64,000 nucleotides of DNA from Panulirus ornatus (GCF_036320965.1 NC_092230.1:45463094-45527093); one strand, 5' to 3'. Shown: positions 33,272 to 42,392, counted from the stretch's first letter. Translations and numbers: made by a program. Notes: generated by a model from the sequence alone, not told the origin.

Positions 33272-34009
33272 ACACACACGACCACCACACCTCCAGGCCT
33301 CGACACCTCCCCCCTCACACATGACCACCACACCTCCAGGCCTCGACACCTCCCCCCTCACACACGACCACCACACCTCGACACCTCCCCCTCACACACG
33401 ACCACCACACCTCCAGGCCTCGACACCTCCCCCTCACACATGACCACCACACCTCCAGGCCTCGACACCTCCCCCTCACACACAACCACCACACCTCCAG
33501 GCCTCGACACCTCCCCCCTCACACACGACCACCACACCTCGACACCTCCCCCTGACACACGACCACCACACCTCCAGGCCTCGACACCTCCACCTCACAC
33601 ACGACCACCACACCTCCAGGCCTCGACACCTCCCCCCTCACACACGACCACCACACCTCCAGGCCTCGACACCTCCCCCCTCACACACGACCACCACACC
33701 TCCAGGCCTCGACACCTCCCCCTCACACACGACCACCACACCTCCAGGCCTCGACACCTCCCCCCTCACACACGACCACCACACCTCCAGGCCTCGACAC
33801 CTCCCCCTCACACACGACCACCACACCTCCAGGCCTCGACACCTCCCCCTCACACACGACCACCACACCTCCAGGCCTCGACACCTCCCCCTCACACACG
33901 ACCACCACACCTCCAGGCCTCGACACCTCCCCCCTCACACACGACCACCACACCTCCAGGCCTCGACACCTCCCCCCTCTCACACGACCACCACACCTCC
34001 AGGCCTCGT
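33272..34009. repeat. 42-43 bp minisatellite array
   Basis: About 17 copies of CTCACACACGACCACCACAC + CTCCAGGCCTCGACACCTCCCC(C). Some units lack the CTCCAGGC block. The open frame running through it (from 32912) encodes only the repeat. Confidence 0.96.
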
Positions 34010-34235
34010 GCGCAGCCTTGAGCCTTATCACCGGTACCACGGTAAGGGCAGGTCCCGCAAGGTCAAGCAAGGCTTCGCCGACATTTACGATGATGGCAGA
34101 ACTGAAACCACAACGTGTCATTATACGATCGTCCATACGTCATCCGGTCCTTAACTCGTACGAAAATGTTCAGGGGTTGGACGGCCATCAATATAGGCCC
34201 CGCATATTTCATGTTATTCTTTGTTTATTCTTATA
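34010..34235. other. stretch without recognisable feature
   Basis: Unique-looking sequence; no coding signal. Confidence 0.35.
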
Positions 34236-34490
34236 GTGTACAGTGACCCTGACCTTTGACCTTAGGAGGGACCTTATTAGTCCTGACCAAACTATGCTGC
34301 GTGCTGGGGGGAGGGGGGGAGGGGGATCCTCCTGATTACACTTAAAACACCGCCCGGAAAAGTGACATTCTCCAGAATCAATTTTAAGCGCCCCTGTGAC
34401 CTTGACTTTCGACCTTTTGACCCTAAACTTGATAAGGCGCTCTGTTTACCTTCAGAGTATCGTTGTACCAAATTTCATAACAACTGGTGG
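34236..34490. repeat. TGACCTTTGACCT-type interspersed repeat, copy 1
   Basis: Contains CAGTGACCCTGACCTTTGAC and later TGTGACCTTGACTTTCGACC with ACCAAATTTCATAACAA. Similar blocks recur at 34765-34965 and near 46840. I recall blocks of this kind as common dispersed repeats in marine invertebrates; that is memory, not a search. Confidence 0.5.
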
Positions 34491-34764
34491 CAGGGATGAT
34501 GGTGGTAAAGGTGGTGGCAGGGATGGTGGTGCTGGACGTGGTGGAAAGGTGGGGAAGGGTGGGTGTAGCAGAGGTGAAAGTTGAAGGGTTGGCAGAGGTG
34601 GTAGCAAGGGTGGCAGTAATGATGCTGGCAAAGCGGAGGTGATGGTGGAAAAGCGGAGGAAGTAGTGGGAAAGCGGAGGGAGTGGTGGCAAAGTGGAGGG
34701 AGCGGTGGCAAAACAAATGGATGGGTGAAATTTTGCCGCAAGCCTCAACCAGGTCTACATACCG
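34491..34764. repeat. GGTGG/GGAGG-rich degenerate repeat
   Basis: GGTGGCAGGGATGGTGG, AAAGCGGAGGAAGTAGTGGG and similar units of about 15-20 bp. Confidence 0.6.
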
Positions 34765-34965
34765 GAAACATATTTTCTGTCCTCAAATACATACGGCAGT
34801 GACCTTGACCTCTGACCTCTTGATTTCAAAATCAATAGGACCTGCTTTGGCCCCAGGGGGAGCACACGTGTCAAGCCAGTGAAACTCAGCTTGTAAAACT
34901 GAAGTTACTGTGAGAAACAAAACTTTAATATACAACCACAGCAGTGACCTCGACCCTGCTCTTTT
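34765..34965. repeat. TGACCTTTGACCT-type interspersed repeat, copy 2
   Basis: CAGTGACCTTGACCTCTGAC, then CCTCTTGATTTCAAAATCAA, and a second CAGTGACCTCGACCC about 140 bp later. Confidence 0.5.
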
Positions 34966-34991
34966 ACAGTAAGTTAGACGACACAGGCAAG

Positions 34992-35345
<354 letters not shown>

Positions 35346-35406
35346 CATAACGAGCCAATGAGACTTAAATTAGTCTATCTATGGCGCGAAACGGCAATAA
35401 ATAACA

Positions 35407-35407
<1 letters not shown>

Positions 35408-35474
<67 letters not shown>
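35408..35474. repeat. (TA)n microsatellite
   Basis: Perfect run of about 67 bp on the 5' side of a SINE copy. Confidence 0.96.
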
Positions 35475-35480
<6 letters not shown>

Positions 35481-35704
35481 GGGGATAGGGGATTAAGAAT
35501 ACATCCCACGTATTCCCTGCGTGTCGTAGAAGGCGACTAAAAGGGGAGGGAGCGGGGGGCTGGAAATCCTCCCCTCTCTCTTTTTTTTTTTTTTTAATTT
35601 TCCAAAAGAAGGAACAGAGGGGGCCAGGTGAGGATATTCCAAAAAAGGCCCAGTCCTCTGTTCTTAACGCTACCTCGCTATCGCGGGAAATGGCGAATAG
35701 TATG

Positions 35705-35708
<4 letters not shown>
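35475..35708 (+). mobile_element. SINE-like repeat, full-length copy
   Basis: Order: head ATCCCTGGGGATAGGGGATT, then GTGTCGTAGAAGGCGACTAA, GGGAGCGGGGGGCTGG, a T-rich linker, a body with AAAAGAAGGAACAGAG and GGCCAGGTGAGGATATTCC, and tail CTACCTCGCTATCGCGGGAA + ATGGCGAATAGTATGAAAA. About 234 bp, flanked by TA arrays on both sides. The tail resembles the LINE 3' end. The head core CGTAGAAGGCGACTAA reminds me of conserved domains in marine-animal SINEs, which is a recollection to be tested. Confidence 0.85.

Positions 35709-35777
<69 letters not shown>
35709..35777. repeat. (TA)n microsatellite
   Basis: About 69 bp between two SINE copies. Confidence 0.96.
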
Positions 35778-35779
<2 letters not shown>

Positions 35780-35942
35780 GAGCGGGTGGCTGGAAATCTT
35801 CCCCTCTCTTTTTTGTTTCAATTTTCCAAAAGAAGGAACAGAGAAGGGGGCCAGGTGAGGATATTCCCTCAAAGGCCCAGTCCTTTGTTCTTAACGCTAC
35901 CTCGCTGACGAGGGAAATGGAGAATAGTATGAAAGGAAAAGG
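35778..35942 (+). mobile_element. SINE-like repeat, head-truncated copy
   Basis: Begins at GGGAGCGGGTGGCTGGAAAT, lacking the first ~95 bp, and continues to the tail ACCTCGCTGACGAGGGAAAT, GGAGAATAGTATGAAA. Confidence 0.85.

Positions 35943-35944
<2 letters not shown>

Positions 35945-36027
<83 letters not shown>
35945..36027. repeat. (TA)n microsatellite
   Basis: About 83 bp between a SINE copy and a hammerhead-type repeat. Confidence 0.96.
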
Positions 36028-36030
<3 letters not shown>

Positions 36031-36200
36031 CTATGAGTCCACGGGGAAAATGAAACACGGAAAGTTCCCAAGTGCACTTTCGTGTAATAATCACATCATC
36101 AGGGGAGACACAAGAGAGGAATATAACAGTCAGTTGATATACAACAATGAGACGTAGCTAGGACGCCATTCGGACAGTCACTTATTTACCAAACTAGGAT
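36028..36200 (-). mobile_element. hammerhead-type terminal repeat, minus strand
   Basis: On the minus strand: TTTGGTAAATAAGTGACTG, ATGGCGTCCTAGCTACGTCT, TATATCAACTGACTGTTATA, CTCTCTTGTGTCTCCC, the ribozyme core, then GGGAACTTTCCGTGTTTCA and TTTTCCCCGTGGACTCATAG. It matches the 39.9-kb copy for about 170 bp and stops at a TA array. Beyond about 36200 the sequence is unassigned. Confidence 0.75.
36066..36108 (-). ncRNA. hammerhead-like ribozyme motif (intact core)
   Basis: On the minus strand the core is identical to 39928-39970: UCCC, CUGAUGA (complement of 36096-36102), U, stem II GUG/CAC with loop AUUAUUA, CGAAA (GAAA complements 36078-36081), self-complementary AGUGCACU, U, GGGA. Predicted cleavage lies between the U and GGGA. 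Confidence 0.6.
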
Positions 36201-36439
36201 CCGAACCTCACGGGACTGAAAACCAATTTTAGCGACTCAGGAATTTTAGTGACCCAGGAATATAGAGTCAAGTCTCTATAAATGGGATGATCATTTTCTT
36301 CTCTTTCTCTCTCTCCTCGTCTGCAGGAAACATTTTGTCTTCGTCCTTATAGAAAATACTGTCTGATGATGGGATTATATGAGACAGTGTTAGTGTGTAC
36401 CCTACAGCTTTACATAGGATATGAGGGGACTGATTCAGT
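36201..36439. other. stretch without recognisable feature
   Basis: May include the continuation of the neighbouring retroelement, but nothing is recognisable. Confidence 0.35.
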
Positions 36440-36463
36440 CACACACACACACACACACACACA
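36440..36463. repeat. (CA)n microsatellite
   Basis: Short perfect run. Confidence 0.95.
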
Positions 36464-36485
36464 CTTGAGACTCTCTATCTATCTT

Positions 36486-36488
<3 letters not shown>

Positions 36489-36558
<70 letters not shown>
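36489..36558. repeat. (GA)n microsatellite
   Basis: Perfect run of about 70 bp. Confidence 0.97.
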
Positions 36559-36561
<3 letters not shown>

Positions 36562-36738
36562 CGGAGTCGGTGTTCGAGCCACGTAACTCCTGCATGTACC
36601 ATTATCACCATCAGTAGTGTGGAAGTGTGGCATTCAAGATCATGCAAAATTTATGCTAATATCTTTTAACATGTTCTTCCTCGGAGAAACAGTCAACAGA
36701 ATATCTACCTAATTCGACTGTCAGTAACTTTAAAGACG

Positions 36739-36952
36739 AGATACCTCTCCCATAGTATGATTAATAAGGACTATAATCTCTACTCAAATTGCTATTAACT
36801 AGAGATCTTTCCCGCAATAGGATTAATAAGGACTATAATCTCTAATCAAGTTGCTATTAACTAAACATCTTTCCCATAATATAATCAATAAGACCCATAA
36901 TCTCTAATTAAACTGCTATTAACTAGAGATCTTTCCCCATAATAAGACTGGG
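36739..36952. repeat. about 62-bp diverged tandem repeat, 3.5 copies
   Basis: Units contain GATTAATAAGGACTATAATC, TCTAATCAAGTTGCTATTAAC and TAGAGATCTTTCCC. Copies differ by about 10 percent, so it is an older array. Confidence 0.85.
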
Positions 36953-37365
36953 AATAACAAGACACGAAATGTCTATCTAATGCATCTGTTACTATTGCCC
37001 TTGGCGACGGCGACAGATCATACCCATAATACGACGATGATTAAGAAGGCACCAGTACGAAGAGGAGGAAAAGGAGGAGGAGGAGGAGGAGGAGGAGGAT
37101 ACTGACCATTGAGCGAGCACCTCCCACAAAGGCGAAATCCTGACAGTGCTTCCTCCTCCTCCTCCTCCTCCCACAGGAGGACATGTTGATACACACTGAC
37201 GCACCGGGGTTGAGGGACCAGGGCCGTGGAGTGAATGTGAGAGCTGCACATCACAGAACATGACAGATGCTCGCTGATTAAGCGTGGCATGGCCGAGTAC
37301 CACACCACCCGCAGCGAAGTCATGCGGCCACGTACATGATGAGCGACCTTAATTGCATGAGGACA
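36953..37365. other. stretch with inverted GGA/CTC triplet runs
   Basis: (GGA)n at 37068-37100 and (CCT)n at 37150-37172 are complementary. No gene supported. Confidence 0.45.
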
Positions 37366-37407
37366 CACACACACACACACACACACACAGGCGCACACAC
37401 ACACACT
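37366..37407. repeat. (CA)n microsatellite
   Basis: About 42 bp with a GGCG interruption. Confidence 0.95.
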
Positions 37408-37437
37408 GCTAAAGATGTAAGATCTTACCGACAGAAT

Positions 37438-37439
<2 letters not shown>

Positions 37440-37510
<71 letters not shown>
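37440..37510. repeat. (TA)n microsatellite
   Basis: About 71 bp, 5' boundary of a hammerhead-type repeat. Confidence 0.96.
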
Positions 37511-37515
<5 letters not shown>

Positions 37516-37641
37516 GTCTCTTCGATGTATATCAACTGACTGTTATATTTCTCTCTTGTGTCTCCCCGATGATGTGATTATTACACGAAAGTGCACTTGG
37601 GAACTTATCGTGTTTCATTTTCCCCGTGGATTCATAGGAAT
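37511..37641 (+). mobile_element. hammerhead-type terminal repeat, 5'-truncated
   Basis: Starts at CATCGTCTCTTCGATGTATA after the TA array, passes through CAACTGACTGTTATATTTC and the ribozyme region, and ends at GTGGATTCATAGGAATAT in another TA tract. Confidence 0.75.
37561..37602 (+). ncRNA. hammerhead-like motif, inactivated
   Basis: Same as the intact copies except that the T of CTGATGA is missing (CCCCGATGATG), removing U4 of the core. Stems II and III are intact, so it looks like a single-base loss in an older copy. Confidence 0.5.
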
Positions 37642-37657
37642 ATATATATATATATAT

Positions 37658-38272
37658 GAGTTTGGTAAAGTGTGTGGAAGAAGAAAGTTAAGAGTAAATG
37701 TGAATAAGAGCAAGGTTATTAGGTACAGTAGGGTTGAGGGTCAAGTCAATTGGGAGGTGAGTTTGAATGGAGAAAAACTGGAGGAAGTGAAGTGTTTTAG
37801 ATATCTGGGAGTGGATCTGTCAGCGGATGGAACCATGGAAGCGGAAGTGGATCATAGGGTGGGGGAGGGGGCGAAAATTTTGGGAGCCTTGAAAAATGTG
37901 TGGAAGTCGAGAACATTATCTCGGAAAGCAAAAATGGGTATGTTTGAAGGAATAGTGATTCCAACAATGTTGTATGGTTGCGAGGCGTGGGCTATGGATA
38001 GAGTTGTGCGCAGGAGGATGGATGTGCTGGAAATGAGATGTTTGAGGACAATGTGTGGTGTGAGGTGGTTTGATCGAGTAAGTAACGTAAGGGTAAGAGA
38101 GATGTGTGGAAATAAAAAGAGCGTGGTTGAGAGAGCAGAAGAGGGTGTTTTGAAATGGTTTGGGCACATGGAGAGAATGAGTGAGGAAAGATTGACCAAG
38201 AGGATATATGTGTGGAGGTGGAGGGAACGAGGAGAAGAGGGAGACCAAATTGGAGGTGGAAAGATGGAGTGA
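37658..38272 (+). pseudogene. LINE ORF C-terminal part, frameshifted
   Basis: Encodes the region after the FADD motif: EFGKVCGRRKLRVNVNKSKV, the DLSADGTMEAEVDHRV block, YGCEAWAMDRVVRRRMDVLE and GHMERMSEERLTKRIYV. Relative to copy 1 one base is lost (TGTGTGGAGG against TGTGTCGGAGG), so the frame leaves the conserved GRPNWRWKDGVK tail and stops at 38272. Copy 2 has an extra codon (Ala) in the ERAEEGVLK stretch. No RT catalytic motif is included. Confidence 0.88.
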
Positions 38273-38560
38273 AAAAGATTTTGTGTGATCGGGGCCTGAA
38301 CATGCAGGAGGGTGAAAGGAGGGCAAGGAATAGAGTGAATTGGAGCGATGTGGTATACAGGGTTTGACGTGCTGTCAGTGGATTGAATCAAGGCATGTGA
38401 AGCGTCTGGGGTAAACCATGGAAAGCTGTGTAGGTATGTATATTTGCGTGTGTGGACGTGTGTATGTACATGTGTATGGGGGGGGGGGGGGGTTGGGCCA
38501 TTTCTTTCGTCTGTTTCCTTGCGCTACCTCGCAAACGCGGGAGACAGCGACAAAGTATAA

Positions 38561-38578
<18 letters not shown>
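37658..38578 (+). mobile_element. LINE, 5'-truncated copy 2
   Basis: Begins at GAGTTTGGTAAAGTGTGTGG, matching 30757 onward of the first copy, and ends with TACCTCGCAAACGCGGGAGA, CAGCGACAAAGTAT and an A20 run. The two copies differ by only a few substitutions and small indels over about 900 bp. The 5' junction is a short TA tract directly after a hammerhead-type repeat. Confidence 0.93.
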
Positions 38579-38658
<80 letters not shown>

Positions 38659-38689
38659 CATATATATACATATATATACATATATATAC

Positions 38690-38761
<72 letters not shown>
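38579..38761. repeat. (TA)n array with periodic TACATATATA
   Basis: About 183 bp; the middle (38640-38705) shows a TATACATATA higher-order unit. Confidence 0.96.
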
Positions 38762-38763
<2 letters not shown>

Positions 38764-39153
38764 CACGTGCAGCAACACCACCCAGCAGCTGGCGACAGCT
38801 TCGAACAAATTCAAAGAGTAAGAGAAAAGATAAAGATTTTATTCCATATGAAAAAAATAAAGATAAATCCATCCATTCCCCACCTCCCCTCCGTCACTGG
38901 GGGCGGGAGACAGTGTGTCTGTACGTTGTGTTTGTACGTCTTCCTTTATTATAGATACCCATCGGAGCGAATAATCCCCCCACCCCCCTCGAAAATATAC
39001 CAACTGGAGCAGAAAATGTATAAAACCTTTCACCAATTTCTAAGGATTTTTTTTTCTGTCTTTTTTCAATATTGGTTTTTTCCAGAAACGTAAATTTCCT
39101 TTGCCATTATATCGGATTAGACTCTCAGACCATAAGACAATTTTTTTTCTGAT

Positions 39154-39156
<3 letters not shown>
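38762..39156. other. stretch without recognisable feature
   Basis: Unique-looking, AT-rich in its second half; no coding signal. Confidence 0.4.

Positions 39157-39223
<67 letters not shown>
39157..39223. repeat. (TA)n microsatellite
   Basis: About 67 bp, 5' boundary of a SINE copy. Confidence 0.96.
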
Positions 39224-39225
<2 letters not shown>

Positions 39226-39390
39226 AGCGGGGGGCTGGAAATCCTCCCCTCTCGTTTTTTTCTTTTTTTATTTTCCAAAAGAAGGAACAGAGTGGGGCCA
39301 GGTAAGGATATTCCAAAAAAGGCCCCGTCCTCTGTTCTTAACGCTACCTCGCTAATGCGGGAAATGGCGAATAGTTTAAAAGAAAGAAAG

Positions 39391-39391
<1 letters not shown>
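39224..39391 (+). mobile_element. SINE-like repeat, head-truncated copy
   Basis: Begins GGAGCGGGGGGCTGGAAATC, the same breakpoint within a few bases as the 35778 copy. It ends with TACCTCGCTAATGCGGGAAA, TGGCGAATAGTTTAAAAG. The shared truncation point could be a hot spot or a subfamily. Confidence 0.85.

Positions 39392-39453
<62 letters not shown>
39392..39453. repeat. (TA)n plus (TG)n compound microsatellite
   Basis: About 30 bp of TA then about 32 bp of TG. Confidence 0.95.
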
Positions 39454-39455
<2 letters not shown>

Positions 39456-39781
39456 CATGGATATGTCTTATGTGTATCTAAGCGTGCACAGATATACGTA
39501 TGTATTCATATTTGTAACCATGTGAATATATGAATAAACGCATCAGGAATCATATGCCTAAGTGCCTTCAAATATGTATGTATGCACGTATGACTGCATG
39601 CATGTATAAACGTTTCTTCCTACATCCCGTGAATAAGAATGCATCATGTATAAACGTAAACATATTTTCTTTCTATCATCCAAATACAAAATGAATACAG
39701 ATGGTAGCAAGTCTGTATCTTCGTCTGAACTACCCAGTCCTTGGGTGCCTGACTAGGCAGACGGAGAGAGACGTGGTATAT
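39454..39781. other. stretch without recognisable feature
   Basis: GTATGTATG and GCATGCATG-like dispersed tetramers; no gene supported. Confidence 0.4.
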
Positions 39782-39855
39782 ACACGGGGAAAATGAAACA
39801 CGATAAGTTCCCCTTTCGTGTAATAATCACATCAGGGGAGACACAAGAGACAATC
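39782..39855 (-). mobile_element. hammerhead-type terminal repeat, minus arm with stem III deleted
   Basis: Faces the plus copy at 39856-40047. Compared with the intact sequence it lacks seven bases (AAGTGCA) covering stem III and the cleavage site, and three bases (ATC) in the core. Confidence 0.7.
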
Positions 39856-40047
39856 ACATGTTTACCAAATGGCGTCCTAGCTTCGTCTCTTCGATGTATA
39901 TCAATTGAATTATATTTCTCTCTTGTATCTCCCCTGATGATGTGATTATTACACGAAAGTGCACTTGGGAACTTATCGTGTTTCATTTTCCCCGTGGACT
40001 CATAGGAATATCTTGATCACGCGCAAAACTGTGATCCTTTCCAATAT
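39856..40047 (+). mobile_element. hammerhead-type terminal repeat, most complete copy
   Basis: Reads TGTTTACCAAATGGCGTCCT, AGCTTCGTCTCTTCGATG, TATATCAATTGAATTATATT, CTCTCTTGTATCTCCC, the ribozyme core, GGGAACTTATCGTGTTTCAT, TTTCCCCGTGGACTCATAGG, then the small hairpin GATCACGCGC..TGTGATC and CTTTCCAATAT. This is the best reference copy in the window. Confidence 0.78.
39928..39970 (+). ncRNA. hammerhead-like ribozyme motif (intact core)
   Basis: CTGATGA at 39934-39940, one extra T, stem II GTG (39942-39944) with CAC (39952-39954), the conserved GAA at 39955-39957, A15.1 at 39958, self-complementary AGTGCACT 39958-39965, U17 at 39966, then GGGA 39967-39970 pairing with TCCC at 39930-39933. All core bases of the hammerhead consensus are present apart from the one-base insertion before stem II; an extra base at this place is known from a viroid hammerhead. 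Stem III has no loop, so it would work as a dimer with another transcript copy. Cleavage is predicted after 39966. Activity is inferred. Confidence 0.65.
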
Positions 40048-40692
40048 GTACCAGTTTACACACACGCTGAACATGAGAGAGACGCCGCTTGCTGGAGACG
40101 TGAGAGAGAGAATATCAAAGAGGAACCAGGTCAAAGGTCAGGATTTAACTAACCCATGGGAGAAGAAGGTGTCAAGCCGCATTCCCTTCTGTGGGAACAC
40201 TGGGTCATGGGTCAAGGTGAGTATGGTAAGGTACAAGGTTAGGACATAAAAAAAAAAAAAAAAAAATGCAGGAAAAAATGAATGTCAAGGTCAGGAAAAA
40301 GAAAAGGTCAAGGTCAATTAACAAGGTCGGCTGAAGGTTATGTAATTCGCTGAGGGACGACCCAGCTCCTGTTATAACGAAGAGTTCAACAACAGACATG
40401 GTCATAGACAGCCACTGTTTACTTGAAACAAATGCTGGAACGAGAACAAAAGCTAATTGCATTTCCAATTAAGGGTAATTAACCTAACGTATGCTGTCTG
40501 GGGCAACAACTCTAGTTTACCGTGTAATACACTCTTAAAAAAAATAAGTGTAATTGTCTTACACACAAGTCATGTGGCAATTATCTACACATCAATGATT
40601 ATTTTTACACACATGGTATGGAAGAATTACATTAAGCTAACACGCTTTCAGACACAGCTTTTTTAGATTACAGATTATACTGATGAGCTTAT
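40048..40692. other. stretch with AGGTCA motifs, no gene
   Basis: AGGTCAAAGGTCA at 40128-40140 is a perfect direct repeat of AGGTCA spaced by one base; GGTCAAGG variants recur to 40330. An A20 run lies near 40250. No coding signal. Confidence 0.45.
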
Positions 40693-40693
40693 G

Positions 40694-40732
<39 letters not shown>
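40693..40732. repeat. (GATA)n microsatellite
   Basis: About 10 perfect tetranucleotide units. Confidence 0.97.
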
Positions 40733-40733
<1 letters not shown>

Positions 40734-41547
40734 TCTTCTTCCTTAAATCCTACCTTCCCGCTAATAATATATCCAGATTCTAATTAGGTTAACCAGACGA
40801 CCTTTAACAATTCTCCTATAATAATACAAATGGTGTTTAATGAAGTAATTTTGACTCTCCTGTTTGTGATCAAACGTCCAAATTCTGAATGGATTAACGA
40901 GACGACCTCTAACCAATCACCATGTACTTAACACGTAAGCTTTGGCCGGTCATAATGAAGCGAACAAACGTATATTACGGGACGTCTAGCGATTACCGAG
41001 CCATTCCGTGTCAACGATCGTTGATGAAACGTACTCACGTACGCTTCCAGACGACACTTCGCGTTTCTCCGCTTCAGTCAACAACGCTTCCTCCAGGTCG
41101 ACATCGACCCGTCACCATCTGTTGTGAAGTGATATGTGGACAGGATTTCCTCGTGAGGGTTGCTCGCTGCCTAGTTACGTTCGACGCCTCTACAACCCAT
41201 TTTCTTTTTTCCTCATCATCATGTTCACCTTCCTCCACGGGGCGAAGCTGACACACGATGACCACTCCACGACCCGTTTTCCATCAGTTACATCACTTTT
41301 TTATGACTTGGACGCACCACTACTGTTTCAACAGTGGTGTGCGAAGTGTATCGATTCCTGTGTGTACTCATCCTTGTGTATCTGACACTGTGAGGATGCT
41401 ATATTTACAGGAACAGCATGACTGTATCTTTTGACTGTACTTTTGATTGTATCTTATGACTGTACTTGTGACTGTATCTTATGCTGTGTCAATCATAACC
41501 AAATGGTTTGTAGATATCCAATGAAATACGATGTTTATCACCCACAC
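40733..41547. other. stretch without recognisable gene
   Basis: Unique-looking, moderately CpG-rich at 40920-41180. A short tandem TGACTGTATCTTATGACTGT (about 17-18 bp unit) lies at 41405-41480. No supported exon. Confidence 0.4.
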
Positions 41548-41800
41548 GTGTTCATAAACTATGTTCGTCTCCCACACTCGCCTCATTAAACCGAATCCAT
41601 TTCCCCACACTCGCCTCAAAATAAAACACATTTCCCACACTCGCCTCATTAAATCAAATTCATCCCCCCACACTCACTCGCCTCATTAAACCAAATACAA
41701 TTCCCACACTTGCCTCATTAACCTGAAATACATTTCCCACACTCGCCTCATCAAACCACACATCTACTTCCACCCACAGTCGCCTTTTGAAACTACGAAC
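41548..41800. repeat. about 29-bp CCCACACTCGCCTCATTAAA repeat, diverged
   Basis: Eight or so imperfect units with variable spacers. Confidence 0.8.
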
Positions 41801-42029
41801 ACTCCCCTCATCCACCTCACTCAAACAAGCCCATCTCCCAACAACTGCGCCCCATTAAACTACATCCAAGCCAGACAAACGACTCATTAAAAGTCCCCAG
41901 CAGGTTGTGTGGCGCATCTCACGCCCCTGTCCTTCAAACGACGCCCTAACGATGGGTGATGACATTAACAAGCGCAGAATCGACACTCCTGGATAACGAG
42001 ATGTGGGTATCTACTCACATAGCCATCTG
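41801..42029. other. stretch without recognisable feature
   Basis: Ordinary sequence; no coding signal. Confidence 0.35.
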
Positions 42030-42285
42030 TAAGTGGTACCCCAGGATTCCTCTCTGTAACAGAGGGCCGGCCATGGCGCTACCCAGGACCTCCATGTATC
42101 CAGGGGCATCTTGCAGATCCAAGGCTGCGCTGCTTTCAGCAGCAGGGTAATGATGGTGCCCCTTGGGGGATTGAGAAGCATTCTGACGAGACTGTGGTTT
42201 CCCAGGTGATAAACACTCGCCCAAAGGCCCAAAGGTGATTTTTTTTTTTTTCACATGAGGCGTAACCTCGTGCAGGCGGAGCCCG

Positions 42286-42317
<32 letters not shown>
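42030..42317 (+). mobile_element. (AC)n-tailed interspersed repeat, copy 1
   Basis: Shares with 52813-53034 the blocks AAGGCTGCGCTGCTTTCAGC, AGCAGGG, CCAAAGGTGA, GGCGTAACCTCGTGCAGGC and GGAGCCCGGTAACACAC. Both copies end in the same way in an (AC)n run, as expected for a SINE or LINE tail. The origin of the head is unknown. Confidence 0.7.
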
Positions 42318-42320
<3 letters not shown>

Positions 42321-42390
42321 TACGAACAGTATGAACTGCAATTCGACACGAAGCTCCGACTGTACGTGATAATAATCTCAGGTGTTTGTT

Positions 42391-42392
<2 letters not shown>

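Noticed and set aside
32912..34021. 369-residue frame with Thr/Pro/His repeats
   Set aside because: Composed of the 43-bp minisatellite; not supported as a mucin-like or structural protein.
37511..37641. Hammerhead-type repeats as simple DNA transposon (MITE) ends
   Set aside because: Copies occur singly, inverted and truncated at different points without consistent terminal inverted repeats or target duplications, which fits a retroelement terminal repeat better. A MITE origin is not fully excluded.
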